A stretch of 64,000 bases of DNA from Aureivirga sp. CE67 (GCF_015767245.1 NZ_JADOTV010000014.1:1-64000), one strand, 5' to 3'. Positions 25,438 to 35,469 are shown, numbered from the stretch's first letter. Numbers and translations are program-made. Notes: generated from the sequence alone by a model not told the origin.

Positions 25438-27480
25438 TTAATTTTTCAATACTTTTAAACTATTTGTTTTATTTTCAGAACTAATTAATAAATAATAAAC
25501 ACCAACTTTTAGTTTAGATACATTAATTGTTCCTACTTTACTTTGAATGCTTTTTTCAAAAATAACTTTTCCTAGAACATCCATGATCTTTATAGTCTGA
25601 ATTGTCTCGTTTGAAGTAAAGTTTAGAATATCATTCATAGGATTTGGATAGATCTTTAATCCTTCAATCTCTAATTCACTAATATTTAAATCATCTAAAG
25701 TAGTTACTTCAAATAGTTCTGTAAATTCACTTGAGCCAAATACTACATCATTTAACAAGCAAAGCCTTTTAATTTTAATTTTATAAGTAGTATTCTCTTC
25801 TAAATCTAAAACTTGAAAATACCCTGAAGGATTTGTTTGTATATCTATTGTTCTGATTTCTTCTTCATCTTTATATAATTTCCATTGAAATATATTTCCT
25901 TCTTCAATATTTAAATTAACATTAAAAGATTCCGTTGTTACATCAGTTATTTCAATATCTGTTGGTATTAAACAAACAAACTCAGTTGTTGTAAATTCAT
26001 ATAATTCTGTAAATTCACTCCAAGTATTATCTTGACATTTTCTTCTTACCTTAAACTGGTAAGTAGTTTCTGGTTCTAATTCTCCAGAAAATGGGATATT
26101 TAAAACTGTTCCTCCATTATTTGTTGCACCATTAGAAACTTGTTGATTAGTTTCTTTTTTGTAAAGAAAATATTCATAACTCAAAGCATTTTCAACATCT
26201 TCAATTGTTGCAACTGCTGAATTATAGGTTATTTCAGAAAAAGTTATATTTGTCGGTGCTGTACAAGATGCTTCTGTTACAATATTTTGGGTAACCCAAT
26301 CACTCGAATTTGTTTCACTACAAATAGTTTTTATTCTAATTTGATAAGAAGCTTCAGGGTCTAAATTATCAACAGTATAATCTGACGATGCTAATTGGTA
26401 TGTTTGTACAATTTCTTCAGATACAATTCCATTATTAATTTCTCTAATTTCAACTTTATATTGAACACCATTAGTTGGGAGAATAGCACTAATATCAAAA
26501 CCTTCTTCAGTAATATTATCAATATTTACTTCAGGAGTATCACAATCGTTTAAGGTTGTTGCTGTAATTTCAGAAAGTTCACTATAAGTTCCATTACAAT
26601 TCTTTTTTACTGTAATTTTATATTCTTTATTTGGTAAAATATCATCATTTATTATAGTAAAATAACCATCTGTAAAATTATCTGTATGGTTTCCATAGTT
26701 CCCAACTACAGAATTGTTAAGAATATCAATAACTTGTAAATGAAAAGAACCAACTTCCTCAAAAGTAACCTTAAATCCATTTGTAAAAGATTCAATAACT
26801 TCTAAATCTGCTGGAGGATTACAAATTTGTTCAGTTGTAGTAAATTCTTTTGGAAAAGGTCCACTCCATGGACTATAAACTGTTTGATTATCATCACCAC
26901 ATTCAGATCTGAATACAAGAGAATAAGTTGTATTAGGCAATAAAGTAGCATAATCACTTAAATTAAATGTACCTGTTGAAGAATTCCCAGTAGTGATAAC
27001 TTCGTCGGTTGTTGCATTTTTTAAATGAAATTGTATAGAATTCCAAGAAAGGGAAAATTCTATACTAACAGTTGCATTATTATCTGTAATATTAGAAAAT
27101 AAATTATCTCCATCAACAAGTGGACCAGAACATGGGTTTATTTCACTTGTTGATGCTATAATCTCAACCCATTCACTTTGACTAGATGAACTACAATATT
27201 CTCTAACCTTAATTTTGTATTCTGTATTTGGGTCTAAACCTGCATTTGGAAATGAAAACTCTCCATTGATAATCTTAGCATCACTAGTCATCGTATAGTA
27301 TTCTTGATCCATATTTGAATTATCAAAAACTAAAATTTGGAAAAATGTATCATTGCTAATATTTAATGAAATATCAAAACCCGTTGCATATGTTTTGACT
27401 ACTTCTACATTTGTAGGTGCGTTACAAGCTACTAACTTTAAAGACATTAAAGTCAAAAATAAAAATAATATTTTTTTCAT
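25438..27480 (-). CDS. Secreted fibronectin-III array protein with T9SS sorting domain
   Basis: This 680-residue paralogue of the 23561 protein has a signal peptide to about residue 18 (KLVA, C), six Fn3 modules, and a T9SS type A domain (LKIYPNPMNDILNF to NSLKVLKN). Modules 4-6 match modules 3-5 of the neighbour almost base for base over long stretches (for example around 26200-26330 against 24310-24440), whereas the N-terminal modules differ. It should be exported and anchored or released by the type IX system. Likely roles are adhesion or ligand binding; no catalytic motif is visible. Confidence 0.88.
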   Translation of the reverse strand: MKKILFLFLTLMSLKLVACNAPTNVEVVKTYATGFDISLNISNDTFFQILVFDNSNMDQEYYTMTSDAKIINGEFSFPNAGLDPNTEYKIKVREYCSSSSQSEWVEIIASTSEINPCSGPLVDGDNLFSNITDNNATVSIEFSLSWNSIQFHLKNATTDEVITTGNSSTGTFNLSDYATLLPNTTYSLVFRSECGDDNQTVYSPWSGPFPKEFTTTEQICNPPADLEVIESFTNGFKVTFEEVGSFHLQVIDILNNSVVGNYGNHTDNFTDGYFTIINDDILPNKEYKITVKKNCNGTYSELSEITATTLNDCDTPEVNIDNITEEGFDISAILPTNGVQYKVEIREINNGIVSEEIVQTYQLASSDYTVDNLDPEASYQIRIKTICSETNSSDWVTQNIVTEASCTAPTNITFSEITYNSAVATIEDVENALSYEYFLYKKETNQQVSNGATNNGGTVLNIPFSGELEPETTYQFKVRRKCQDNTWSEFTELYEFTTTEFVCLIPTDIEITDVTTESFNVNLNIEEGNIFQWKLYKDEEEIRTIDIQTNPSGYFQVLDLEENTTYKIKIKRLCLLNDVVFGSSEFTELFEVTTLDDLNISELEIEGLKIYPNPMNDILNFTSNETIQTIKIMDVLGKVIFEKSIQSKVGTINVSKLKVGVYYLLISSENKTNSLKVLKN

Positions 27481-27511
27481 TTTTTTGATTTTTTATAAAT
27501 AAATTTTTAAC

Positions 27512-27559
27512 CAAAAGTAAATGATTAATAAAATTCACATATCATCCAAAATGGGTGAT
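27512..27559 (-). promoter_or_regulatory. Shared operator plus -7, Fn3 gene 25438
   Basis: On the - strand the operator is ATCACCCATTTTGGATGAT (27559-27541), one of the most symmetric copies. The -7 TACTTTTG is at 27519-27512, spacing 40. Confidence 0.8.
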
Positions 27560-27593
27560 ATTTAACTTAGAATATTTGTTTTCAAACTCACTA

Positions 27594-28940
27594 TTATTTT
27601 TCAATTGTAAATATCCTTTCTAATGTTTTTACTTCAAATAATTCTGTAAAATCACTATAAATTGGCACTTCACTAATTTGACATAATCTTCTAATTTTAA
27701 TTTTATAAACTGTATTTGGTTCTAATGATTCATGAACTGTAAAATAGCCTAAAAAAGTGTTCCTAACTTCTACTGAGTCTATTTCCTTATTATCCTTGTA
27801 TAATTTATACTGAAATGATTCTCCTTGTTCAATGTTAACACTCACCCAAAAAGAATCAGGTGTTATTTGTAAAATTTCAATATCTGTAGGTATTAAGCAT
27901 TCAAATTCTGTTGTTGTAAATTCATATAATTCAGAAAAATCACTCCAAGTATTAAATTCACATTTGATTCTAAATTTTATTTGATAAGTTTTTAAATATT
28001 TTAAAGTTTCTTCATTAGGAATATTAACAAATATTTCATTTTCATAAAAACGCTTATTATAAATTAATTTATTAGTATTTTTATCATACAATGCGAACTC
28101 ATAAGTTAAAGAAGTATTATGATCACTAATTTTTACAACAACTGAATTATGTGTAATTTTTGAAAAAATAATATTCTCCGGAACAAAACAAGGATAATAT
28201 GTTTTTGTAATCTTTATATATTCTAACCAATCACTATAAGAATTATTTTTACAAATTCTTCGAAGTTTAATTAAATATTTAGTATCAGGGTTCAAAACAT
28301 CAATTATGTAGTCGGAATTTATAATTGAATTAAAAATAATTTCTTTGGAAGTAATTCCATAAATATCAATTTTTCTAATTTCTACTTCGTATTTAATTCC
28401 ATTTTTTGGAATATTATTCGTAATTGTAAATCCCTGATGTGTAGTATTACTTACATTCAACCCAATAGTATTACAATTTAAATCAGGTATTATAAAATTA
28501 AAAAAGTCAGACCAATCACTATAAATATTTTCTAAACATTCTCTTCTAATTCTTATCTTATATGAAGTATTGAATTTAAGTTTATTCGTTTCATCAAAAA
28601 AAAATGAAAAAGATTTATTCATGGTGTTTACAAAAGCTTCATCAATTTTTTTATTTGTGAATTCTTCTATTATTTCATAATGATAACCAATACTTGAGAC
28701 ATTGGAGTTCAAATTTATAACTCCAGAAGTTCTTGTTAAATTTGAAACTGTAATATCAATTGGTTTTTCACAATTCAGTAGTTTTTTTTCAGGTATATTA
28801 ACCGAACTAGAAGATTGATTTTTAACTTTTTCAAAATAATCTTCTTTATTAATATTGTTAATTTTTAAATATGGAAATAAATTAAAACTTATTGATATAA
28901 AACTGATTACAGAAAAAGATAAAATAAATATTTTTCTCAT
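27594..28940 (-). CDS. Fn3-repeat protein lacking a T9SS sorting domain
   Basis: This 448-residue protein has an N-terminal hydrophobic segment (about 4-23) that lacks a clear cleavage site and could be a membrane anchor. A linker and four Fn3 modules follow, related to those of the two neighbouring genes, ending ELFEVKTLERIFTIEK. Where the paralogues continue into LKIYPNP and a sorting domain, this one stops. It is either a truncated derivative or a membrane-tethered form. I chose the ATG at 28940. The ATG at 28952 would leave almost no leader after the -7 element. Confidence 0.8.
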   Translation of the reverse strand: MRKIFILSFSVISFISISFNLFPYLKINNINKEDYFEKVKNQSSSSVNIPEKKLLNCEKPIDITVSNLTRTSGVINLNSNVSSIGYHYEIIEEFTNKKIDEAFVNTMNKSFSFFFDETNKLKFNTSYKIRIRRECLENIYSDWSDFFNFIIPDLNCNTIGLNVSNTTHQGFTITNNIPKNGIKYEVEIRKIDIYGITSKEIIFNSIINSDYIIDVLNPDTKYLIKLRRICKNNSYSDWLEYIKITKTYYPCFVPENIIFSKITHNSVVVKISDHNTSLTYEFALYDKNTNKLIYNKRFYENEIFVNIPNEETLKYLKTYQIKFRIKCEFNTWSDFSELYEFTTTEFECLIPTDIEILQITPDSFWVSVNIEQGESFQYKLYKDNKEIDSVEVRNTFLGYFTVHESLEPNTVYKIKIRRLCQISEVPIYSDFTELFEVKTLERIFTIEK

Positions 28941-28965
28941 TTTTTTTAACATTAAAACAATATGC

Positions 28966-29012
28966 TAAATTCATAACCTTTTGAATATGATTATTCATCC
29001 TAAACGGATGAT
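28966..29012 (-). promoter_or_regulatory. Shared operator plus weak -7, Fn3 gene 27594
   Basis: On the - strand the operator is ATCATCCGTTTAGGATGAA (29012-28994). A degenerate -7, TGAATTTA, is at 28973-28966, spacing 39. This gene, which lacks the sorting domain, also has one of the poorest -7 elements. Confidence 0.6.
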
Positions 29013-29021
29013 TCAAATAAA

Positions 29022-29050
29022 AAAAGCCAATGAATAAATCAAAGGCTTTT
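29022..29050 (-). terminator. Terminator of the 29087 gene
   Basis: AAAAGCC (29022-29028) pairs with GGCTTTT (29044-29050) around a 15-base loop, and a T run follows on the - strand. Confidence 0.55.
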
Positions 29051-29086
29051 AATAAAAACTAATTAAAATTACGAAGTTGAGTTTAT

Positions 29087-32000
29087 CTATTTTTTTATAA
29101 ATTTCAGAGATGTTTTTTTATTTCCATTAAACATTTCTAAAAGATAGATTCCCGAACTATAATCGCTTGTTGATATATTTATCGTTTTATTTTTTACTTT
29201 TTTATTTAAAATTAATTTTCCAACTATATCAAATATTTTTATATGATCTATGTTATCATCAGATTGGATTGATAAATTATCATAAACCGGATTTGGAAAT
29301 AGTGTATATTCTGTTTTAATTTCGTCATTAACTCCTAAAGCATCCAAAGTTTTAAAAACATATTGATTCGTAAATTCACTTAATGTTTCTTGTTCATTTA
29401 TGACACATACTCTTTTCAATTGTACTTTATAATATGTATTTGACTCTAAATTATTAAAATCAATATATCCTGAAGATGCGGTAAAATCAACTAATTCTAG
29501 TACTTCATTATTTTTAGATAATTTATATTTAAAAATATCTCCTTCTTCAATATTTAAATTCAATCTTGCTGAGTCATGAGTAATATCTGTAATCTCAATA
29601 TCTGAAGGTAAAGGACATTCATAATTTTCAGTCGTAAACTCAAATAATTCCGTATAATCGCTCCAATATCCATTCTCACACATTTTTCTTAGCTTTAATT
29701 GATATGTTGTATTAAAATCTAAAGTTCCTAATGTAGATAAATCGAATTCTGTATTTCCTTCTTCATCAATTGAATTAAAAACTTGAGTACCACTTTCTTT
29801 TTCTAATATTACATATTCATACATTTCAGCTGTTTCAACATCATTAATTATAACTTTAGCTGAGTTGTGTGTAATATCTGTAATTATGATATTTGAAGGT
29901 ATATTGCAAGCTTTTTTAGTAGTAAAATTATTTATTAAGTAATTACTGTATTCATCTCCACATTTTGATTTGAAAAGCAATTGATATGTTGTCTCTGGCT
30001 CTAACCCTGTTATTGTATTCGTAGTTATTGAAAGTATATGTTCTTGTATAATATCTGATAATATTCCATTATCATATTTTCTTACTTCAATAATATATTC
30101 ATTCGAATACATTGCAAGTGTGACTTCTGAATCAATTCCTTCATAGGTTATATTTGATAACAAAACATCAGGAAAATCGCAAGGAGGAGTTAATGTTGTG
30201 AAATTGTATAATTCTGTCCAAGAACTATTATTACCAACAGGTTGACATTTTTTTCTAATTTGAATAGAATAATTTGTATTTGGTTCTAAATATTCACTAT
30301 TATATGGTAAATTAAAATTATTCAAATTTGTTTCAAAATACTGTTCTTGAATTAATTCATTTGTATCTGTTAAAAATAATTTGAATTCATATTCTGAAAA
30401 AGACTCTTCTGATTCAAAATTGACTTTTGCTGAATTATGAGTAATTTCATTTACTAAAAGATTTGTTGGAACCTCACATAGAATTAGCGTGGTAAAATCA
30501 TTTATTTCCCAATTACTAAAATTTGTTTCACTACATTTTGATTTTACATAAAGTTTATAATTGGTATTTGCTTCTAATCCTGATAATGTGTAATTAGAAC
30601 TTGAAAGTGTATGTTGTTGAATAATATCTGATAAAACATCATTTTCAAATTTTCGAAGTTCAAGTTTATATGCATCGACCATCTCAGGCAAAAAAACTGT
30701 TAAATCAATACTTGAACTAGTTATGTTACTTAAAATAACTTCAGAGATACTACAAGCAATTTCCATAGTTGTAAATTCAAAAAACTCTGACCATTCACTA
30801 ACTTCAGTTTCATTACATCTTCTTTTAATTTTAATCTTATAAGTTGTATTAGGTTCTAAACTATTTAAATTTGAAGGAAATATAAAATAGTTATTTGTTG
30901 TATCTAAAATATACTCTTCAATTAGTTCATTAGTATCAGATTTACGTATTTCATATTCATATCCAATAGCGGAACTATCATAGTTTAAATTTATAAGTCC
31001 AGACGAGGTTGTTATATTTGAGAATGAAATATCTGAAGGTATTTCACAAATTGTGTTTGGAGTTGTGAAATATACTTTTTCACTCCATTCACTATCTGTT
31101 CCTCCTTCACATTTAAACCTAACCTGCACAGAATAGGATGTATTTGATAAGATTACTCCAGTAAAACCTAAATCATAATTAGAACCTGATGTTAAATCTG
31201 AATGAACTTGAATCCCTGTATCTTCATTAAATACTCTTAATTCATATATTTGATCTACAGCAGTTATATTAACATTAATTATAGCAGTATTTTGTGTTAC
31301 ATTAGTTACAGATGTTCCTTCAGGAACCTCACATATTATATTTAAGGTTGTTGCTGTAATTTCTACACTATCACTAAAAATACCATCACAATTATTTTTA
31401 ACTAAAATCTTATAAGCTGAATTTGGAAAAATATTATCACTCGAAAAATTAAAGGATCCATTTTCAAAATTTAAAGTTGTATCCTCATATGTTTCTATAA
31501 CTGTGTTATCAGATATATTTATAATCTTTAATTGAAAATCTCCAATTTCTTCAAAAGAAACAGAAAACCCATTTGTATAAGTCTCAACTACTTCTAAATT
31601 ATTAGGAGAATCACAAATCATTTCATTATACTCATATGCTCCAATATCATAACCATTTCCTTGTGGTCTATCTATATTATCATAATCTAAATTAACTCCA
31701 TAAGAAGAAATATTTGTCCCACTATCAACTAATATTGAGTTCGAACTTGAAACCTTATACACATGATTTGTAACATCTTCAAAACCAACATCATTTATAA
31801 TTTTAGTTAGAGTATTAGTTAAAATATTAGGTTGCATATTAAGTTTTGTTTCAGGAATATCAAAATCTAAATAATTTTCTTGAACTCCTTTCCAAGTATC
31901 TCCTATCTCATATTCATTCCCAGGATTAATAATCGCATTATTTATAAAATAAGATGGTATAGTATTTTGAAAAGTTCCAACTAAATCTGGGTTAAAACTA

Positions 32001-33043
32001 TGTTGAATTGCTGTAAAAAATCTTACTCCAGCTTTTTCTGGATTAATTATTGTGTTGTTTAAAATATAATATCCTTCATTTACATCTTCCAACTCATCTC
32101 TACAATGGATAAAAATACCGTCGTTTTTAGGATTAATTAATATATTGTTATAAACCTTGGTACCACTTTGTACACTTATCAATTGCATTCCTTTTCCTTC
32201 TACTTCATTTCGAATATAATTATTATAAATTTCATATTTCCCACCACCAATACTCATAGCAAAATCCTGAAAAATTTGCTGTTGTGCTCCATGATTAATT
32301 ATTGTATTATTATAAACTTTACCATTTGATCTAACTAAATTCAATTGAATACCATCCCAGCCAATATCTTCAAAAATATTATGATGAACTGATACATCTT
32401 CTAACCAATGTCCAAACACATCTACGTTATCACATTGTTTTGTTGAGACAACCTTATAACCTCCTGTATAGCCAATATAAATTCCCTCACCATGAGTATC
32501 ATGAATGTAATTATGATGAACATCTAAATTCTTTAATATAAACCCACTTAATCTCCAAGTATCTGGATCACTACATGTCGGATCTGTTTTTGCTATAATA
32601 CCTGCAAACCCTACATTTTCAATTTCAATGTGATCTATCTCAATATCAGTAGTAAAAGAAGCAACAGCTAATCCTGAAGTAGGGGAACTTGTAATATGAA
32701 TACCATATTCTATATTTTCATCTCCTGTACCTGTAAATCTTAAAAATTTACTGTTTTTAATATCAATTCCAGGGTATATTGAATCTGAAAATGTTACTTC
32801 ACCACCACAATTTTTTATGGTTAAAGGGTTCTCTTCTGTTCCTTCAAAACCTATCAATCTAATACCTTGATAATCTCCAGCTGGTATACAAAAAACATCT
32901 CCAGGTTCATACTGGTACGATGATGCATTTACTACATTAAAATTTGTTGAACTCAAATTCGAAATGGTATGGTCACAATTACAATCTTGAGAAAACAATT
33001 GAATGTTAGTCAAAAACATTATTAATAGTAATATTTTTTTCAT
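29087..33043 (-). CDS. Giant secreted beta-helix plus Fn3 protein with T9SS sorting domain
   Basis: This 1318-residue protein has a signal peptide to about residue 19 (IQLFSQ). A right-handed parallel beta-helix spans about 40-470, with repeated IxNNxI-type rungs such as VHHNYIHDTHGEGIYIGYTG and KVYNNTIINHGAQ, as in pectate-lyase-like and adhesin folds. Eight Fn3 modules follow (about 475-1235), and then a T9SS type A domain (about 1245-1318, YTLFPNPVYDNLSI to SLKFIKK). The helix domain may bind or cleave polysaccharide, but I cannot assign catalytic acids. The Fn3 modules are of the same kind as those in the three genes to its left. Confidence 0.87.
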   Translation of the reverse strand: MKKILLLIMFLTNIQLFSQDCNCDHTISNLSSTNFNVVNASSYQYEPGDVFCIPAGDYQGIRLIGFEGTEENPLTIKNCGGEVTFSDSIYPGIDIKNSKFLRFTGTGDENIEYGIHITSSPTSGLAVASFTTDIEIDHIEIENVGFAGIIAKTDPTCSDPDTWRLSGFILKNLDVHHNYIHDTHGEGIYIGYTGGYKVVSTKQCDNVDVFGHWLEDVSVHHNIFEDIGWDGIQLNLVRSNGKVYNNTIINHGAQQQIFQDFAMSIGGGKYEIYNNYIRNEVEGKGMQLISVQSGTKVYNNILINPKNDGIFIHCRDELEDVNEGYYILNNTIINPEKAGVRFFTAIQHSFNPDLVGTFQNTIPSYFINNAIINPGNEYEIGDTWKGVQENYLDFDIPETKLNMQPNILTNTLTKIINDVGFEDVTNHVYKVSSSNSILVDSGTNISSYGVNLDYDNIDRPQGNGYDIGAYEYNEMICDSPNNLEVVETYTNGFSVSFEEIGDFQLKIINISDNTVIETYEDTTLNFENGSFNFSSDNIFPNSAYKILVKNNCDGIFSDSVEITATTLNIICEVPEGTSVTNVTQNTAIINVNITAVDQIYELRVFNEDTGIQVHSDLTSGSNYDLGFTGVILSNTSYSVQVRFKCEGGTDSEWSEKVYFTTPNTICEIPSDISFSNITTSSGLINLNYDSSAIGYEYEIRKSDTNELIEEYILDTTNNYFIFPSNLNSLEPNTTYKIKIKRRCNETEVSEWSEFFEFTTMEIACSISEVILSNITSSSIDLTVFLPEMVDAYKLELRKFENDVLSDIIQQHTLSSSNYTLSGLEANTNYKLYVKSKCSETNFSNWEINDFTTLILCEVPTNLLVNEITHNSAKVNFESEESFSEYEFKLFLTDTNELIQEQYFETNLNNFNLPYNSEYLEPNTNYSIQIRKKCQPVGNNSSWTELYNFTTLTPPCDFPDVLLSNITYEGIDSEVTLAMYSNEYIIEVRKYDNGILSDIIQEHILSITTNTITGLEPETTYQLLFKSKCGDEYSNYLINNFTTKKACNIPSNIIITDITHNSAKVIINDVETAEMYEYVILEKESGTQVFNSIDEEGNTEFDLSTLGTLDFNTTYQLKLRKMCENGYWSDYTELFEFTTENYECPLPSDIEITDITHDSARLNLNIEEGDIFKYKLSKNNEVLELVDFTASSGYIDFNNLESNTYYKVQLKRVCVINEQETLSEFTNQYVFKTLDALGVNDEIKTEYTLFPNPVYDNLSIQSDDNIDHIKIFDIVGKLILNKKVKNKTINISTSDYSSGIYLLEMFNGNKKTSLKFIKK

Positions 33044-33079
33044 TTGTGATTTATTTATTAATTATGTTAATATATATCA

Positions 33080-33127
33080 CAAATTTATTTTCATATTAGA
33101 TTTATAATATCACCTTAATAGGGTGAT
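33080..33127 (-). promoter_or_regulatory. Shared operator plus -7, beta-helix gene
   Basis: On the - strand the operator is ATCACCCTATTAAGGTGAT (33127-33109), nearly perfectly palindromic. The -7 TAAATTTG is at 33087-33080, spacing 40. Confidence 0.8.
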
Positions 33128-33139
33128 TTTAAACAAAAA

Positions 33140-33164
33140 AAGTCTGTAGTTAAACTACAGACTT
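33140..33164 (-). terminator. Terminator of the secreted LRR gene
   Basis: AAGTCTGTAGT pairs with ACTACAGACTT around a TAA loop. A T run follows on the - strand. Confidence 0.8.
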
Positions 33165-33191
33165 AAAAATTACAAATCAAAATCTCAAAAA

Positions 33192-35096
33192 TTACTCTAT
33201 TATAAATTTCAAACGTCTAACCTTATTATTAATCGAGATTTTAGCAAAATATACTCCAGAAGTGTAATTTCTTGTATCTAATTTAATTGACTTATTATTA
33301 ATAATTTCATTATATACCATTCTTCCTAATGAATCAAAAACTTGAATTGTTTCCATTTCATTAATTGCATCGATTATTAAATAATTATTTGCTGGATTTG
33401 GATATATTTTAAAAGAATCAAAGTTTTCATCACCAATATTTAAAGTACTACAATCTTCACTAAATGAAGTTGTATCATCAATATTTGTCCAATTTATTGT
33501 TGAATAAGAAGTATCATCAACTTGAATACAAGTTAAATTTGGATTATTTGTAGTTGAAAAAGTAACAATATCTGTATTTTTTCCATTTTTAATATTTAAA
33601 TTTTCCAATTCATTTTCATCCAATTCTAATAAATTTATTTTTAAATGTTGAGAAAAGTCTAAACTATTCATTTTATTCTCTTTTAAATAAATTTTTTCTA
33701 ATAATAAATTATTTGTAAAATCAATCGAGGTAAAAGAGTTACTTCTTAAATTTGCATATTCAAGAAAAGTTAACATACTGATATCAATTGATTCTATATT
33801 ATTAGTTGAAACTGAAATATCTGTTAATTGAGTATTATTTGAAAAATCTATATGATTTAAATTATTTTTTCTGACTGAGACTATTTCTAAGGATAAATTA
33901 CTAGACAAATTAATTTCATTAATTTGATTATCATCAATAAAAAACTCTTTCAAGTTTGAATTATTCGTAATATCAATAGAAGAAATATTATTTTCTGATA
34001 AATATAATTTTTCTAATAATCCATTTTGTGTAACATCAATCTCTGAAATATTATTCTTTTTTACATTCAATTCTTTTAATGATGAAAAATCTTCAATACC
34101 AACCATTGATGTTATATTTTTATTCTGAATATTTAAAATTTCAATATTAGAAATATTATCAGTTAAAACATAGTTATCTAAAACAGTATCTAAATTTAAA
34201 TTAATTAAATGTTGTTCAAAATTATCATCAGGTACATAAGTCAGTTCTTCCAGAGTAATTTTGTACACTTTTTGATTCATGAAAACAGAAAAATATAGAT
34301 TATTGTCTTCAATAATCATATCATTCACTTGAATAATTGAAGGGTCATTCAACAATATATCTACTTCAGAAGTGTTTAAATCATAACTTTTAATTTTTGT
34401 TCCTTCTAAAAAATAAATTCTATTTGAATAATATTGAAGTCCTGTTATTGGTTCAGTTCCTTGAAAAAGAAGTGTTTCAACAATTCCAGAATCTGTTACT
34501 TCTAATTTTATAATTTTTTTATTATGAAATTCATTCACATAATAAAAATCTCCAACCTTTAGAATATCTTGATAAACTGGAGCTGGATCTGCATCAGAAT
34601 CAAGAAACAATTCATTACTTTGAGCATCTACATTATATTTCGATATTTTATTATCATTGTGTGAATAAAATAAATCTTCATCTATAACATTTATTTTTTT
34701 AGGATAAGTAACTGAAAGAACATCGTTTAATTCTCCTGTCGTAACATTAACTTTTCTAATTTTATTTTGATCAAAAATAGATGTGAATAATTCATTATTT
34801 CTTTCAAATTTCATATCTAATATTTCATCAGAAAAATCAGCAACAAAAGAGGCTGTTCCAGAAGGATTATCAGCATTCATATCACAAACCCAAACCCAAC
34901 TATTGTCTCCATCTTCATCTTGAGCTGTTTCAATATTTGTAAAATAAAACATATTTCCCTCAACAGCCAATTGATTAGGATCAAATCCTTCTATAGATAA
35001 AATTTCTTCTTGATCACTTAATAAGTGTTGTGCTTCAATATTTATAGAGCTTAACATTACAGTTAAACCTAACAATGAAAGTATTCTTTTTTTCAT
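33192..35096 (-). CDS. Secreted beta-propeller plus LRR protein with T9SS sorting domain
   Basis: This 634-residue protein has a signal peptide to about residue 22 (SINIEAQ). Its N-terminal half has strands recalling a beta-propeller (IYFLEGTKIKSYDLNTSEV, LYFSVFMNQKVYKITLEE; about 25-265). A block of about ten leucine-rich repeats follows (about 275-535; LEKLYLSENNISSIDITNN and similar) and a T9SS type A domain (about 555-634, FKIYPNPANNYLII to RLKFIIE). The repeats are spaced 21 residues apart with an S-I-D-x-T/S core, unlike the cytoplasmic KIENL-type LRRs to the right. The ATG at 35096 is preferred. The 35123 start lies inside the -7 element. Confidence 0.87.
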   Translation of the reverse strand: MKKRILSLLGLTVMLSSINIEAQHLLSDQEEILSIEGFDPNQLAVEGNMFYFTNIETAQDEDGDNSWVWVCDMNADNPSGTASFVADFSDEILDMKFERNNELFTSIFDQNKIRKVNVTTGELNDVLSVTYPKKINVIDEDLFYSHNDNKISKYNVDAQSNELFLDSDADPAPVYQDILKVGDFYYVNEFHNKKIIKLEVTDSGIVETLLFQGTEPITGLQYYSNRIYFLEGTKIKSYDLNTSEVDILLNDPSIIQVNDMIIEDNNLYFSVFMNQKVYKITLEELTYVPDDNFEQHLINLNLDTVLDNYVLTDNISNIEILNIQNKNITSMVGIEDFSSLKELNVKKNNISEIDVTQNGLLEKLYLSENNISSIDITNNSNLKEFFIDDNQINEINLSSNLSLEIVSVRKNNLNHIDFSNNTQLTDISVSTNNIESIDISMLTFLEYANLRSNSFTSIDFTNNLLLEKIYLKENKMNSLDFSQHLKINLLELDENELENLNIKNGKNTDIVTFSTTNNPNLTCIQVDDTSYSTINWTNIDDTTSFSEDCSTLNIGDENFDSFKIYPNPANNYLIIDAINEMETIQVFDSLGRMVYNEIINNKSIKLDTRNYTSGVYFAKISINNKVRRLKFIIE

Positions 35097-35120
35097 AAGA
35101 TTAAATATTTTTATGTATCG

Positions 35121-35168
35121 CAAAACTAATATGTCTATGAAGTTTTATATTCATACAAAAAGGGTGAA
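35121..35168 (-). promoter_or_regulatory. Shared operator plus -7, secreted LRR gene
   Basis: On the - strand the operator is TTCACCCTTTTTGTATGAA (35168-35150). The -7 TAGTTTTG (then C) is at 35128-35121, spacing 40. Confidence 0.78.
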
Positions 35169-35174
35169 ATAAAA

Positions 35175-35198
35175 AAGTCTATGAAAACTCATAGACTT
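35175..35198 (-). terminator. Terminator hairpin upstream of the secreted LRR promoter
   Basis: AAGTCTATGA pairs with TCATAGACTT (loop AAAC), with a T run on the - strand. It insulates the LRR gene from the leftward small transcript that starts near 35400. The stretch between this hairpin and the one at 35280 holds no ATG-started reading frame of note. Confidence 0.7.
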
Positions 35199-35279
35199 AA
35201 ATTAATCTAAAAAAACTCGTGAAAAGCTTATATAACTTTTCTTTCAAAAATTTAATAAACTCTGTTTATAATAAATAAT

Positions 35280-35305
35280 AAAACCTATAGAAAACTATAG
35301 GTTTT
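35280..35305 (-). terminator. Terminator of the leftward small transcript
   Basis: An eleven-base-pair stem with an AAAA loop, flanked by A and T runs, lies about 110 nt downstream of the leftward operator promoter. Confidence 0.75.
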
Positions 35306-35402
35306 AAGGTTACAATTAAAACTTAAACTACCTTATTTTAAAGTTTAACCTTTTTCTTATTACTAACTTATTAATAAGTTCTAAACAAATTTTACTTATC
35401 AT
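35280..35402 (-). ncRNA. Candidate leftward small transcript (sRNA or tiny ORF)
   Basis: An operator-driven promoter (-7 at 35413-35406) points into a segment of about 120 nt that ends in a terminator hairpin at 35305-35280 (AAAACCTATAG, loop AAAA, CTATAGGTTTT). No standard gene fits between them. A 24-codon frame starting at 35402 (MISKICLELINKLVIRKRLN then FKIR), ending at 35328, would be practically leaderless and is rich in Lys/Arg. Either a small RNA or a basic micro-protein is possible. The promoter and terminator geometry is seen directly. The transcript is inferred. Confidence 0.45.
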
Positions 35403-35405
35403 TTA

Positions 35406-35453
35406 CAAATAAACTATAATTTAAAACACAAACTTTCATTACAAAAGGGTGAT
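35406..35453 (-). promoter_or_regulatory. Shared operator plus -7, leftward small transcript
   Basis: On the - strand the operator is ATCACCCTTTTGTAATGAA (35453-35435). The -7 TTTATTTG is at 35413-35406, spacing 40. The same 19 bases recur in inverted orientation at 35470-35488. Confidence 0.65.
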
Positions 35454-35469
35454 TTTTTAAATTATAAAA

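Noticed and set aside
29087-33043. Calling the beta-helix protein a pectate lyase
   Set aside because: The fold is likely, but no catalytic Asp/Arg arrangement can be identified by eye, so no enzyme activity is claimed.
33192-35096. Grouping the secreted LRR protein with the cytoplasmic LRR family
   Set aside because: It has a signal peptide, a T9SS domain, 21-residue repeats with an S-I-D core, and lacks the MKTINDLN cap. Only the fold and the shared operator link them.
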